Below are positions 20,812 to 30,836 of a stretch of 64,000 nt of DNA, piece by piece. The DNA lies in contig CAIRUC010000125.1 of the NCBI GenBank assembly GCA_903881665.1, forward strand, positions 1 through 64,000. The letters run 5' to 3'. Position 1 is the first letter of the stretch; every line of letters starts with the position of its first letter. Source of the stretch: an uncultured Bacteroidota bacterium. Lineage in GTDB: Bacteria > Bacteroidota > Bacteroidia > AKYH767-A > OLB10. The notes under the pieces are model-generated. The model was not told the DNA's origin. It searched no databases and saw only the letters and a program-made list of their open reading frames with translations. A program made the translations under genes and the position numbers.

Positions 20812-21216
20812 ATGAAAAAATCATTGCTATCGATTTGCCTTTTCTTTTGTTGCGCTTGCGGTTCTAAAAATGAATCAAATGTAGTAGCCATTGATGCGGA
20901 TTCGGTGATTGTTTCATCAGATAGTTTATCTGTTCATATTGATACTGTCGCTACTGTTTCCTCCGACACACAAGCTCAAATTCAAGTTATCGTTTTTAAA
21001 AATGATGTCGCTACTAACGGTTACGGATATGATATAATGGTTAATGGTAAGAAAATGATCCATCAACCAAACATTCCTGCGGTAACCGGCAACCGAGGAT
21101 TTAATTCCGAAAGTGACGCCCAAAATGCAGGTGCATTAGTAAAAAGGAAGCTCTTAAATAAAGTAATGCCACCTACAATTTCGATTGATGAGTTAAATGC
21201 GATAGGAATTCATTAG
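20812..21216 (+). CDS. DUF4907 domain-containing lipoprotein
   Basis: Lipobox CLFFCCAC; GYGYDIMVNGKKMIHQPNIPAVTGNRGFNSESDAQNAGALVKRKL. Confidence 0.82.
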   Translation: MKKSLLSICLFFCCACGSKNESNVVAIDADSVIVSSDSLSVHIDTVATVSSDTQAQIQVIVFKNDVATNGYGYDIMVNGKKMIHQPNIPAVTGNRGFNSESDAQNAGALVKRKLLNKVMPPTISIDELNAIGIH

Positions 21217-21460
21217 CCCTATTATCATAAAAAACCTCTACCCGAAAAGTTCAGGACGAGGTGGGAATGAGTGAGGTGAATCACAAAAAGTAACGGTATT
21301 CCAAATTTCAATATTTCGTAGAACTGTTGTATGACTTTTTATAGTCAAACTACCATTCTCATCTTTACAAATCTATTTGTTATTGCTAACTATTGATATA
21401 CGTATCAACGGGTAATTTACATACCCTATATTGGGTATATGCGTGCGCTAAATATTGATT

Positions 21461-23290
21461 TTATTCGCTATCCTCCTTTTTATCTTTTGCCTTTTCTTGA
21501 AAATAATCACTTACCACTTTCGCTTTTGCAGCTCCTAAAAGCGCCGTCAACTCTGCCAAGGAGGCTTCACGCACACGTTTTACCGATTTAAAATGACGAA
21601 GTAACGATTGAGAAGTTGCTTCCCCTACACCGGGAATTTCGCTCAGCTCTGTTTTGATAACGCCTTTACTTCGTTTATTACGATGATGAGTGATACCGAA
21701 ACGATGCACTTCATCGCGCAATTGCTGAATGATTTTTAAGGTCTCACTTTTTTTATCGAGATACATTGGCAAAGGATCACCCGGATAATAAATTTCTTCT
21801 AGCTTCTTAGCAATTCCGATGATGCTGATCTTTCCTCTAAGGTCGAGTTTTTGCAAACTATTTAAAGCTGCTCCCAATTGCCCTTTCCCACCATCAATTA
21901 CGATGAGTTGAGGCAAAGGTTGATTTTCTTCTAAAAGTCGTTTGTATCGCCTGTATATAACTTCTTCCATTGAAGCAAAGTCATCGGGACCTTCTACGGT
22001 TTTTATATTATAATGGCGATAATCGCTTTTCGAAGGACGACCATTTTTGAATACACTCATAGCCGATACAGCATAATCTCCTTGGAAGTTCGAGTTATCG
22101 AAACATTCAATATGATATGGCTTCTCTGGTAATCGCAAATCTTTTTGCATCAACTCCATCAGACGCTCAATACGATGTTCCGGATTTAATTTATCAGCTT
22201 GATCTAATCGATCTTTCATAAAGTACTTCGCATTCTTCTCACTTAAATCGAGTAGTTGCTTTTTATCGCCGATCTTAGGGACAACAAATGTTACCCAAGG
22301 AATTTCAATTTCTGGCTCAAAGGGTACTAAGAACTCTCGTGCATCGCTATGATAACGTTCACGCATTTCCGCAATTGCTAATCCGAGGAGTTCGGCAGGA
22401 GATTCGTCGAGTTTCTTTTTCAGTTCGAGGGTTTGCGATTGTACTATCGATCCGCTCATCACTTTCATATAATTGATGTAAGCAGAATTCGATTCCTCCA
22501 CAAATGAAAACACATCTACATTGTGAATATTCGGATTCACCACTACACTCTTTCCTTTATAACGCTCTAATAGATCGATCTTTTCTTTGTACTGATGCGC
22601 TATCTCATATTCATACTTCGCCGCATGTTCTTTCATCTGTGTTTCTAGGTGACCGATAACAGTATTGATATTCCCTTTCAGAATTTCTTTTATAGCGGAA
22701 ATTGAAGCATTATACTCTTGTTGTGATTGATAGGCCTCACATGGTCCTTTGCAATTACCGATATGATATTCAAGGCAAAGTCTAAACTTTTTCTTAGCAA
22801 TATTATCATCGGTAAGGCTCAATGAGCACGTTCGCAACTTATACAATTGATTGATTAAATCAAGTAACGTATGCATCATGGTTCCAGAGGCATAGGGGCC
22901 AAAATAAAGCGAACCGTCTTTTATAAATCTACGCGTCGGAAATAATCGAGGGAAAGGTTCATTCTTAATGACAATCCAAGGATATGTTTTATCATCTTTT
23001 AAATTGACATTGTATTTCGGTTGATGTTTTTTTATAAGATTATTTTCTAACAACAAAGCATCGTATTCGGTTTCTACTACAATGTATTTGATGTCCGCAA
23101 TTTGTCGCACCATTATATTAGTGCGTGCAGAATCATGTACTTTATTAAAATAACTAAAAACGCGTTTACGTAAACTCTTTGCTTTCCCTATGTATAATAA
23201 TTGTCCTTCAGCCGAAAAATATTGATATACCCCGGGATTATCAGGAAGTACTTCAAGGACATTTTTAAGGTGCTGAGACTTTACTTCCAT
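21461..23290 (-). CDS. uvrC: Excinuclease ABC subunit C
   Basis: LPDNPGVYQYFSAEGQLLYIGKAKSLRKRV (GIY-YIG); IECFDNSNFQGDYAVSAMSVF; PQLIVIDGGKGQL; HhH SEIPGVGEATSQSLL. Confidence 0.97.
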   Translation of the reverse strand: MEVKSQHLKNVLEVLPDNPGVYQYFSAEGQLLYIGKAKSLRKRVFSYFNKVHDSARTNIMVRQIADIKYIVVETEYDALLLENNLIKKHQPKYNVNLKDDKTYPWIVIKNEPFPRLFPTRRFIKDGSLYFGPYASGTMMHTLLDLINQLYKLRTCSLSLTDDNIAKKKFRLCLEYHIGNCKGPCEAYQSQQEYNASISAIKEILKGNINTVIGHLETQMKEHAAKYEYEIAHQYKEKIDLLERYKGKSVVVNPNIHNVDVFSFVEESNSAYINYMKVMSGSIVQSQTLELKKKLDESPAELLGLAIAEMRERYHSDAREFLVPFEPEIEIPWVTFVVPKIGDKKQLLDLSEKNAKYFMKDRLDQADKLNPEHRIERLMELMQKDLRLPEKPYHIECFDNSNFQGDYAVSAMSVFKNGRPSKSDYRHYNIKTVEGPDDFASMEEVIYRRYKRLLEENQPLPQLIVIDGGKGQLGAALNSLQKLDLRGKISIIGIAKKLEEIYYPGDPLPMYLDKKSETLKIIQQLRDEVHRFGITHHRNKRSKGVIKTELSEIPGVGEATSQSLLRHFKSVKRVREASLAELTALLGAAKAKVVSDYFQEKAKDKKEDSE

Positions 23291-24288
23291 TGTTGTATTG
23301 CTGCAAAAACCATCATCGGAGTGATCTCAGTAATGCACTTACAACCTGCTACGTCGCTCTTACAGTCGTTACATTTCTTATCGAGGCAAAGGTAATTGGC
23401 GCGCGGGCCAATCGGCTCCCAGCGCCCAGGATGTATCGGACGAATTGGAGGGAATAAACCAAGTGCATTTGCTCCCAATGCTGCAGCAATATGCAAAGGA
23501 CCTGTTCCGGCAGCAACTAATCCTGTGCTTTGTTGAATAAACGAAATATACTCTGCCAACGATAATTTTCCTGTCATGTTTATTATGTGAGAAGGTAGCT
23601 CATTTAAAAAATCTATCATAGTTGCGGCTTCTTCTTGTGTTCCTGTAATAAATACAGCATACTTATCAACTGGCAATAAATCGATCAGCTTTCTAAAATT
23701 TTTTAATCCCCATTCTCTTCCAGAACCTCTGCTACACGGATGTAAAATAACTTTCACTTTTTCAGTAGATAATTCATCAAAAGAAAAAAAAATTGAAGGA
23801 AATAAATACGCTCCTGCTAATTTTAATACACTTACTGAAGGTGTTTTTATTCCGAAAGGATAAAGTAATTGAATATTGAGTTGCACCTCGTGTAAGCTGC
23901 TGTTTTTTCGACCGAGATTTATTAGCCGATTACAATTGAGCCAATGAAATATGCGATGCGATGTTCCTATTCTGTTTTTTATTCCTGCTTGTTTGGCAGC
24001 ATTCGCAATTTCTTTCCGCGGAAAAACATGTACGATTGCATCTGCGTGTATGGATTTTAATTGAGCAATGCGATCTTTTTCGGATAACAACATCCAGTCG
24101 TCAAAATTAATAAACCCGTCGACATACGGAGCAGCCTTAATAATATCATGTGTATAGGTCTTTCCAAACCATGTAATTTTACAATTCGGGAATTGTTTTC
24201 TTAGCTCCATCGCCAAAGGCAAAGTAAGCACTACATCACCAATAGCATCGGTCCTGCTAACAATTATATGTTTAGGATTTTTTATCAT
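23281..24288 (-). CDS. Glycosyltransferase family 9 (heptosyltransferase-like)
   Basis: IIVSRTDAIGDVVLTLPLAMELRKQFPNCKITWFGK; GTGPLHIAAALGANALGLFPPIRPIHPGRW; start trimmed to internal ATG. Confidence 0.92.
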   Translation of the reverse strand: MIKNPKHIIVSRTDAIGDVVLTLPLAMELRKQFPNCKITWFGKTYTHDIIKAAPYVDGFINFDDWMLLSEKDRIAQLKSIHADAIVHVFPRKEIANAAKQAGIKNRIGTSHRIFHWLNCNRLINLGRKNSSLHEVQLNIQLLYPFGIKTPSVSVLKLAGAYLFPSIFFSFDELSTEKVKVILHPCSRGSGREWGLKNFRKLIDLLPVDKYAVFITGTQEEAATMIDFLNELPSHIINMTGKLSLAEYISFIQQSTGLVAAGTGPLHIAAALGANALGLFPPIRPIHPGRWEPIGPRANYLCLDKKCNDCKSDVAGCKCITEITPMMVFAAIQQWK

Positions 24289-25030
24289 GATGCTCTTTAA
24301 GTCGTGTTTCACGTAAAAAAACAGCGTGCGCGGAGATTTTGGCAATCACAAATCCGTAGTAGCCGTCCATCCATCCAGCTTTAAAAATATAATCGCGGAA
24401 AAAACGAATACAAGGCTTAAATACAATTTTGATTAACGAAGTTTTCTTGCCGCGATGGAATAAATCAGCAGCTATGATGGCTGAAAACTTATCGGCTTGA
24501 CGAATATGCTCACCCAAATCATTATAGGTATAATGAAGAATATCACCTTTCAATAATCCGCATTTAGCTCCCGACTGCAACTCGATTTTATCATGGGGAT
24601 TAACTCCAGCCCATTGTGAAATGGAACGATCAAAGAGGCGGACTTTACGATCTGGATACCACCCACCGTGTTTAATCCATTGTCCACAATAACTCGTTAA
24701 CCTAGACATAGTATAGGCGTTAACGTTAGTATTATTTTTTACTGCCAGTATACTTTCTACCAACTCGTTTGAAAGCGCCTCGTCTGCATCGAGCGAAATC
24801 ACCCAATTGTTTGTGCATTGATTGAGGGCGAAATTTTTTTGTTCGATATACCCAAGAAAAGGTTGTAATACCACCTTCGCACCAAATTCACCTGCGATGG
24901 CTATAGTAGTATCAGTAGAAAGTGAATCTACCACCACAATCTCGTCGGCTACCTTTTGCAGACTTTGCAGGCAACGGCGTAGGTTTAGTTCCTCGTTAAA
25001 AGTAATAATTGCGGCAGATATGCGGACCAT
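24272..25030 (-). CDS. Glycosyltransferase family 2 (WaaE/KdtX-like)
   Basis: MVRISAAIITFNEELNLRRCLQSLQKVADEIVVVDSLSTDTT; SLDADEALSNELVESI; start trimmed to 25030. Confidence 0.92.
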   Translation of the reverse strand: MVRISAAIITFNEELNLRRCLQSLQKVADEIVVVDSLSTDTTIAIAGEFGAKVVLQPFLGYIEQKNFALNQCTNNWVISLDADEALSNELVESILAVKNNTNVNAYTMSRLTSYCGQWIKHGGWYPDRKVRLFDRSISQWAGVNPHDKIELQSGAKCGLLKGDILHYTYNDLGEHIRQADKFSAIIAADLFHRGKKTSLIKIVFKPCIRFFRDYIFKAGWMDGYYGFVIAKISAHAVFLRETRLKEHHDKKS

Positions 25031-25080
25031 AAGCGATACTGCAAAATAAATGGAAAATCGCATGCAAAACGTCATAAATA

Positions 25081-25114
25081 AAAAAAGCATCCCGCCATTC
25101 ACGGGATGCTTTCG
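25081..25114 (-). terminator. Rho-independent terminator for the PKD-domain gene
   Basis: aaagcatcccg-ccattca-cgggatgcttt hairpin, A-run on plus strand = T-run on minus. Confidence 0.8.
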
Positions 25115-25138
25115 ATAAAATCGATCAACGGCAGGCTA

Positions 25139-26953
25139 TTAGTGCTGTACCGAGATCCTTTTTGAGGATAATTTATCCCCATTTCTCAATTGAACGAGAT
25201 ACAGACCTGCAGGCCATTCTGCTGTGTTCAGAATCACTTCTTGCTTTCCAATTAACTTAGAACTATAAAAGCTTTTACCCTCTGTACTGTACACCTCTAA
25301 AATATCTTGAGAAGAACTACTTGTATAATATTTTACCGTAAACTGCTCATTTGCAGGATTAGGGTACGCTACTAATTGTGTTTTGTTTGTTGTTTCAAAT
25401 ACACCTACAGAACCCATACGGTTACCGTTTACGCTATCGCACCAAGTAAGTACGTTGCCGTTATTGTCGAATGCTGTAACACATACATAGAACCATCCGC
25501 TAGCATTGTAAACGTGAACAGGATATGCGCCTGTAGCTGTAGTGCTGTCGCCGAAGTTCCAGATGTATTGCCAGTTAGCAAAAGTACAGGTGTTAATTAA
25601 TCCGAAATAAACTACACCATTACCGATTGTTGAATCTGGATACGCGTAGAATACCGGAGTACAAGGACCAGCACCGTTTCCGATAGTAATTGAATCGCAA
25701 TAAGAAGCTTGGCAACCTGTGTTATTGTAAACTGTTAAGCAAACTAAATATGTTCCAGCAGAAGTATAAGTATGATTAGGATTTGCTAACGTTGAGCTAT
25801 TACCGTCACCGAAATACCAGTATGAATTAGTGAATAATCCGCTCGAAAGATTTGTAAACGATACATTTCCTGAAGGATCAACTAATGAAGAGAAGTATGC
25901 ATTACAATTTGGTGTTCCTCCTATCACGAGAGTATCGCAATTCGTACATGTTATGCCTTGGTAAGCGATCGTTAAGCAAGGTCCATAGGTTCCGGGGTTA
26001 GCATACAAGTGCGTTGGCATAATCTGATTAGAGGTTGAACCATCGCCGAAATTCCAGGTGTATGTCGCACCTGAAGTCATATTTGGAATAAAATAATATA
26101 CTCCCAATGAATCATAAGTTGTAAATGTTGCGTTGCAACCACCGCTATTTACGTTTGTAATAATGATATTATGACAGTAAGTATTCCAGCAATTATTCAT
26201 TGAATCAATCACATAAAGACAAACATTATACGTACCATTAGTTGTAAAAACATGATTTGGATTTATTAACGAAGAATAAGTACCATCACCAAAGTTCCAA
26301 CTGTAATTAACAAACGTACCTGTTGTAGAATTGTTAATAAAACTAACCGTTCCATTTGACCCTTGTGTATACGCGTAGCTTGCATTGCATGCAGATGCGC
26401 TTATAATAGTTAGCGTAGTACATACAGTGTCTACGCATCCTCCAACAAAGTTGGCTATTAAACATGCGTTATATGTTCCTGAAGTAGCGTAAGTATGTTG
26501 CGGGTTTTGCAAGTTACTTGTGCTTCCGTCGCCAAACGACCAATAGTAATTGCTTACCGTTCCAGAATTACTTCCCGAGCCGAAGTAAACACTAAGCCCT
26601 GTTGGTTGAGTGTACAAATTAATAGTACATCCTGTTCCGCCTATCCCTGTTACAAAAATTGAATCACAATACGTCGATTGACATCCTGTAGAATCCCAAA
26701 TAGTTAAACATACGGTGTAAGGTCCTGAAGCCGCATACTGATGAAACGGACTCATTTGATTTGAACTAGAACCATCGCCAAACGACCATGTAGAATTGTA
26801 AAAGAAACCGCCACTTGTGTTTGTGAAAGTTACACCGTTAGTGGGGTTTGAGCTCGCAGTAAATGTTGCTGTGCACGCTTGAGCTTGATTTGATGCCGAC
26901 AACATGATTACCATGAAGAGCATTAATAGCTGGGAGATAAATTTTGGTTTCAT
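25139..26953 (-). CDS. Multi-PKD-domain secreted protein with T9SS type A sorting domain
   Basis: Six W(x)FGD(G/S)-type PKD signatures and C-terminal VAYPNPANEQFTVKY...GLYLVQLRNG. Confidence 0.93.
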   Translation of the reverse strand: MKPKFISQLLMLFMVIMLSASNQAQACTATFTASSNPTNGVTFTNTSGGFFYNSTWSFGDGSSSNQMSPFHQYAASGPYTVCLTIWDSTGCQSTYCDSIFVTGIGGTGCTINLYTQPTGLSVYFGSGSNSGTVSNYYWSFGDGSTSNLQNPQHTYATSGTYNACLIANFVGGCVDTVCTTLTIISASACNASYAYTQGSNGTVSFINNSTTGTFVNYSWNFGDGTYSSLINPNHVFTTNGTYNVCLYVIDSMNNCWNTYCHNIIITNVNSGGCNATFTTYDSLGVYYFIPNMTSGATYTWNFGDGSTSNQIMPTHLYANPGTYGPCLTIAYQGITCTNCDTLVIGGTPNCNAYFSSLVDPSGNVSFTNLSSGLFTNSYWYFGDGNSSTLANPNHTYTSAGTYLVCLTVYNNTGCQASYCDSITIGNGAGPCTPVFYAYPDSTIGNGVVYFGLINTCTFANWQYIWNFGDSTTATGAYPVHVYNASGWFYVCVTAFDNNGNVLTWCDSVNGNRMGSVGVFETTNKTQLVAYPNPANEQFTVKYYTSSSSQDILEVYSTEGKSFYSSKLIGKQEVILNTAEWPAGLYLVQLRNGDKLSSKRISVQH

Positions 26954-27079
26954 ACTATTTTTTATTTGCCTTTAGATTTAGGACGATACAAATGTATTAT
27001 AAGGATGGGAATATCAGTTACTTATTATTTGATATTCTTACGCATCCATTTTTCATTTTTACAGCTTGGTTAGATATAC

Positions 27080-28561
27080 TTAACGTACGATTTTATTTCT
27101 TATTAAAATTCTTTCAAGCCAATTTGGATAATCAATAATTACATTATCACTTTCAGTATTATTACGCATCCAATCAATAAATTGGAAGATTTTAACTTGT
27201 AATGTCTTGTCGTTTTTAATTCCAATTGTGTTCTGCAAATCTTTAATAATACTTAAAAGCTGCTTTTCGGCCGTATGTGACTCTTGACTTAAGAGCAGTT
27301 TGTAATCCTTACGTACCTGCGACAGCTTATACTCTAATACGTCATACTGATTGAGCTCATAACGAGTGATGACTTCACAGATATTGATTTTCATCCTTAG
27401 TGAGGCATCAGCATTTTTGTACCCATCAAGGAGGGCGATACGAGAAAAGTGACGAATCGATTCTTTGTATTCTTGAGCATCAAAGCGCAAGACCGCCAAA
27501 TTAAGGTACACGAAGAGTTGATAAAAGGAGTTCGATTTGATCGTATTATTTTCACGCAAATTTTCGAGAATCTCAATGGCTTGTACTGGATTAATCAGAG
27601 AGTAGTTGATCACCAAAGCATTATAATAGAAGAAGAAATATTTATCAAATAACAACTGGTGAAACTCTTCCATCGCCGTCTTTAATTTATCGGCCCACTG
27701 CAAACTCTGCAACATCTTTTTATTTTTGAAAAGTGAGTTTACTATATAAGTGAGCATTTGTAATTTGGTATCGTGATTATTGCGATTAAAGAGCTTATCA
27801 CGTTCAAATTCTTTGTAGGTTTTTAAGAGGTATAGTTCGAGTGATTTATATTCGTGGCGTTGCAATAAAATTTGACTAACGGCGGCGTAGATACGAAAAC
27901 GTAAAACAGGACTGTTTTTCAGATCTCGATCTTTGATAAAATCATCGATGGTACTCTTTAATAAATCGAGTACCGGGTTTTCGTCGGTTGAAAAATTCTG
28001 TGTTGTTTTTAATCGATAAGAAACCACAGCTAACAAATCGTCGATAGCCCTTATCGCTTCTTGTTCTACTTTGTTTTTACGCCGCTTTTCGATATAGAAC
28101 TCGGGGTTAACATTGAGGGTTTCATGGCTATGCTTGATATACTCACCATAAATAATATCAAGGAGTTCGAAATGCTCGATTGATTCGGTGTCTTTTTCAG
28201 CCCGGCGCAAATAGTAACGAGCTTCTTGTAACATATTACGGCTGGAAAAGTATCGATATAAAGCCATCATATGACAGGCATGAATAAATGCATCTTCCTC
28301 ATAATGCAACGTCGAAAGCGCTTTGTTTACCTCCTTCAACAAGCGATTCTTTAACCGGTACCAAGGATTTTTACCTGCACTAGGATATAGCATCTGTGAC
28401 AAATCATCTTCATTAGGCTCGTCGACTTTAGATTTGCGATAAGCATCGAATAATTTAAGGTCCTTTCTGTCATGTTCGTGAGTGGTGCGGCCAGCAAACA
28501 ACTTATAATAGCGAACCTGTTCCTTCGAAAGACCTTTGATCAATTTAGCTAAATGATCCAT
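27080..28561 (-). CDS. Conserved hypothetical alpha-helical protein
   Basis: 493-aa helical protein with no clear catalytic motif, coding across the full span. Confidence 0.7.
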   Translation of the reverse strand: MDHLAKLIKGLSKEQVRYYKLFAGRTTHEHDRKDLKLFDAYRKSKVDEPNEDDLSQMLYPSAGKNPWYRLKNRLLKEVNKALSTLHYEEDAFIHACHMMALYRYFSSRNMLQEARYYLRRAEKDTESIEHFELLDIIYGEYIKHSHETLNVNPEFYIEKRRKNKVEQEAIRAIDDLLAVVSYRLKTTQNFSTDENPVLDLLKSTIDDFIKDRDLKNSPVLRFRIYAAVSQILLQRHEYKSLELYLLKTYKEFERDKLFNRNNHDTKLQMLTYIVNSLFKNKKMLQSLQWADKLKTAMEEFHQLLFDKYFFFYYNALVINYSLINPVQAIEILENLRENNTIKSNSFYQLFVYLNLAVLRFDAQEYKESIRHFSRIALLDGYKNADASLRMKINICEVITRYELNQYDVLEYKLSQVRKDYKLLLSQESHTAEKQLLSIIKDLQNTIGIKNDKTLQVKIFQFIDWMRNNTESDNVIIDYPNWLERILIRNKIVR

Positions 28562-28655
28562 TTGTATTATTTTGAATACGTAAGATTACTAAAAAAATCA
28601 TTTCGCGCGAAGTATTTTTCTCATTAGTTTTGATTTTGACCAAGACTCGCCCTTT

Positions 28656-29336
28656 ATGATACGTCGCCTAAAACAACTATTAATTCTACTTTTATTCGTT
28701 ATGTGTTCTATAACGTCTAAAGGGCAAATGGCTAATTTACAGATATATGCGCTTGTTAATTTTCCTGATACAGTAAGCACTGGCGACTATATTCCAGTTC
28801 ATGTAATTGTTTATAATGTTGGGAACACCCCTTATCAGGGCCCACTTCAAATAGCAATGGGGGCGTGGGGAACTACCACATTTCTATATTTTAACAACAC
28901 CCCTATTTTGATCCTGCCGAATGATACTATTTCGTTAGTTAGCTCATTGGGGTTCTATGTCGACTCCACCTTTTTCCGCCAAGGGAATAATGTGGTAGTA
29001 GTATGGCCGTATTCGTCTCAACTTGTTACCTATACTTCCACTATTGTAAATATCTGGTATAACGACTTAACCGTTGGAATTAAAGACCCACAAACAATTA
29101 ACCACCTTCAAGCATACCCTAATCCTGCGAATGATGAATTGATGATTCATAGCAGCGAGGAACTTATTGAAGACGTAAGAATATGGAGTGTTACTGGTCA
29201 GTTAATGCAAATTAACCATTATGACGGGGGCGCAGATTTGAAGTTGTCGTTGCAGGATTTAATGGCAGGATACTATACGGTTGAAATATCCTCTCTTTCA
29301 AAGCATGTTCGTCGTCTGAAAATAATTGTACAGTAA
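28656..29336 (+). CDS. Secreted protein with T9SS type A sorting domain
   Basis: Signal peptide; LQAYPNPANDELMIHSSEE...GYYTVEISS C-terminal domain. Confidence 0.85.
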   Translation: MIRRLKQLLILLLFVMCSITSKGQMANLQIYALVNFPDTVSTGDYIPVHVIVYNVGNTPYQGPLQIAMGAWGTTTFLYFNNTPILILPNDTISLVSSLGFYVDSTFFRQGNNVVVVWPYSSQLVTYTSTIVNIWYNDLTVGIKDPQTINHLQAYPNPANDELMIHSSEELIEDVRIWSVTGQLMQINHYDGGADLKLSLQDLMAGYYTVEISSLSKHVRRLKIIVQ

Positions 29337-29358
29337 ACCAAAACAAGTGTTGACCGAA

Positions 29359-29393
29359 TAACGGTCTCGGCCCAATGGGACGGGACCGTTATC
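29359..29393. terminator. Probable bidirectional terminator between convergent genes
   Basis: ataacggtc ... gaccgttat stem in the convergent intergenic region. Confidence 0.6.
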
Positions 29394-29401
29394 ATTTTAG
29401 G

Positions 29402-29833
29402 TTAAAGGCGAGCAATTTTATCAACGCGATTCTGGTGTCGGCCGCCTTCAAAAGTCGATTTTAAAAATGAATCTAAAATCAAAATGGCATTTGCAATAGT
29501 AACAAAACGAGCAGGAAGACATACGATATTAGCATCATTGTGTTGTCTCGCCAATTGTGAAATCTCGGGGGTCCAACATAAGGCAGCGCGAATTTGCTGA
29601 TGCTTATTGGCAGCAATACAAACTCCGTTAGCGCTACCGCACAACAAAACACCCAACGAACCATGATGAGCTTCCACTGCTGTAGCTACGGCATGTGCAT
29701 AATCGGGATAATCAACACTATCATTACTAAAAGTACCCTTATCCTCACAATCATAGCCGTGCTTTTTTAAATATTCGAGAAGAGCGGTTTTCATCTCGAA
29801 ACCTGCGTGATCGGAACCAATATAAAGTGACAT
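29402..29833 (-). CDS. rpiB: Ribose-5-phosphate isomerase B
   Basis: IGSDHAGFEMKTALLEYL; GVLLCGSANGVCIAANKH; RAALCWTPEISQLARQHNDANIVCLPARF. Confidence 0.96.
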   Translation of the reverse strand: MSLYIGSDHAGFEMKTALLEYLKKHGYDCEDKGTFSNDSVDYPDYAHAVATAVEAHHGSLGVLLCGSANGVCIAANKHQQIRAALCWTPEISQLARQHNDANIVCLPARFVTIANAILILDSFLKSTFEGGRHQNRVDKIARL

Positions 29834-30029
29834 AATTTCTATTTTTTGAATGGGTCAAAGTTAAAGGTTATCGTAAGAAAAAACCTAAGGTTAGTCTTGA
29901 AATTTAAAAATCCCCTTCCTGCATTAATAGAAATCTGTTCCATATTGGAGTGGCGAATCAAAACACTATTCCAGCTAAATTTATGGGGATAAATAAAGGC
30001 AATGGATTTGTTAATTTTATTTGGAAATA

Positions 30030-30644
30030 TTAAGGATTACATTTTGCGTGAGGAAGGCGTTTGATGAGCTCGGTTTTATAATAACCATCAATGCCTAAAC
30101 TACATAAGCTATCGGCTTCGTCTATCCGAAGAAAACCATCAGCAGAGATTATTTTTTCATTCAAATGAATTTCGGTGATTTCACCAATCACTAAAAACGT
30201 ATCATTCATTCGAATAGGAATAATTTCTTTAAAAGTACATCCATACTTTATTCTACTTTCTTTCACATAAGGAGCTGGAAAAGTTTCAGAATATTCAGGC
30301 GTTAGCTGCGCGGCATCAAACTCACTCACATCTTTGGGGTATTTTGCGCTAGTATGGTGTGCAGCATCTATGAGTTCGGAGTGGATGTGATTGATGGTAA
30401 AAAAGCCAGAAGCTTGGATGTTAGCGATAGTATGTGGGGCTGCAGCTAAGGGCCGATTGATAAACCCAATAAGCGCCGGATCGGCACCTAAATGGACAAT
30501 ATTTGAGAAGATAGCTAGATTTGTCTGTTTTAAATGACTGATAGAGCCAATTAAACTTACACTCTTAAAGCCACTGAGAGAGTTGATCAGATTGGCTCGG
30601 TAAAAACGATCGTAGCGGGAAAGATCGTTAGAAGAAATTTTCAT
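30030..30644 (-). CDS. Flavin reductase family protein
   Basis: SGFKSVSLIGSI...NLAIFSNIVHLGADPALIGFINRP...FTINHI. Confidence 0.87.
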   Translation of the reverse strand: MKISSNDLSRYDRFYRANLINSLSGFKSVSLIGSISHLKQTNLAIFSNIVHLGADPALIGFINRPLAAAPHTIANIQASGFFTINHIHSELIDAAHHTSAKYPKDVSEFDAAQLTPEYSETFPAPYVKESRIKYGCTFKEIIPIRMNDTFLVIGEITEIHLNEKIISADGFLRIDEADSLCSLGIDGYYKTELIKRLPHAKCNP

Positions 30645-30836
30645 TTAGCGAGGTGCTTTCTTCCATAACAAGCGAAACCTATGATCGTTTCGAATTGCTT
30701 TTCAAAAGCCTACGAAGGTATCATTCTGTTTTCAAAAAAATGCTTTTCTAAAAAATTAAATATCCGATATTAAATAATTGCAAATGTATAATGAATTGAG
30801 TATTCAAGAGATTTGCCCATAAAATTTATACGATTA

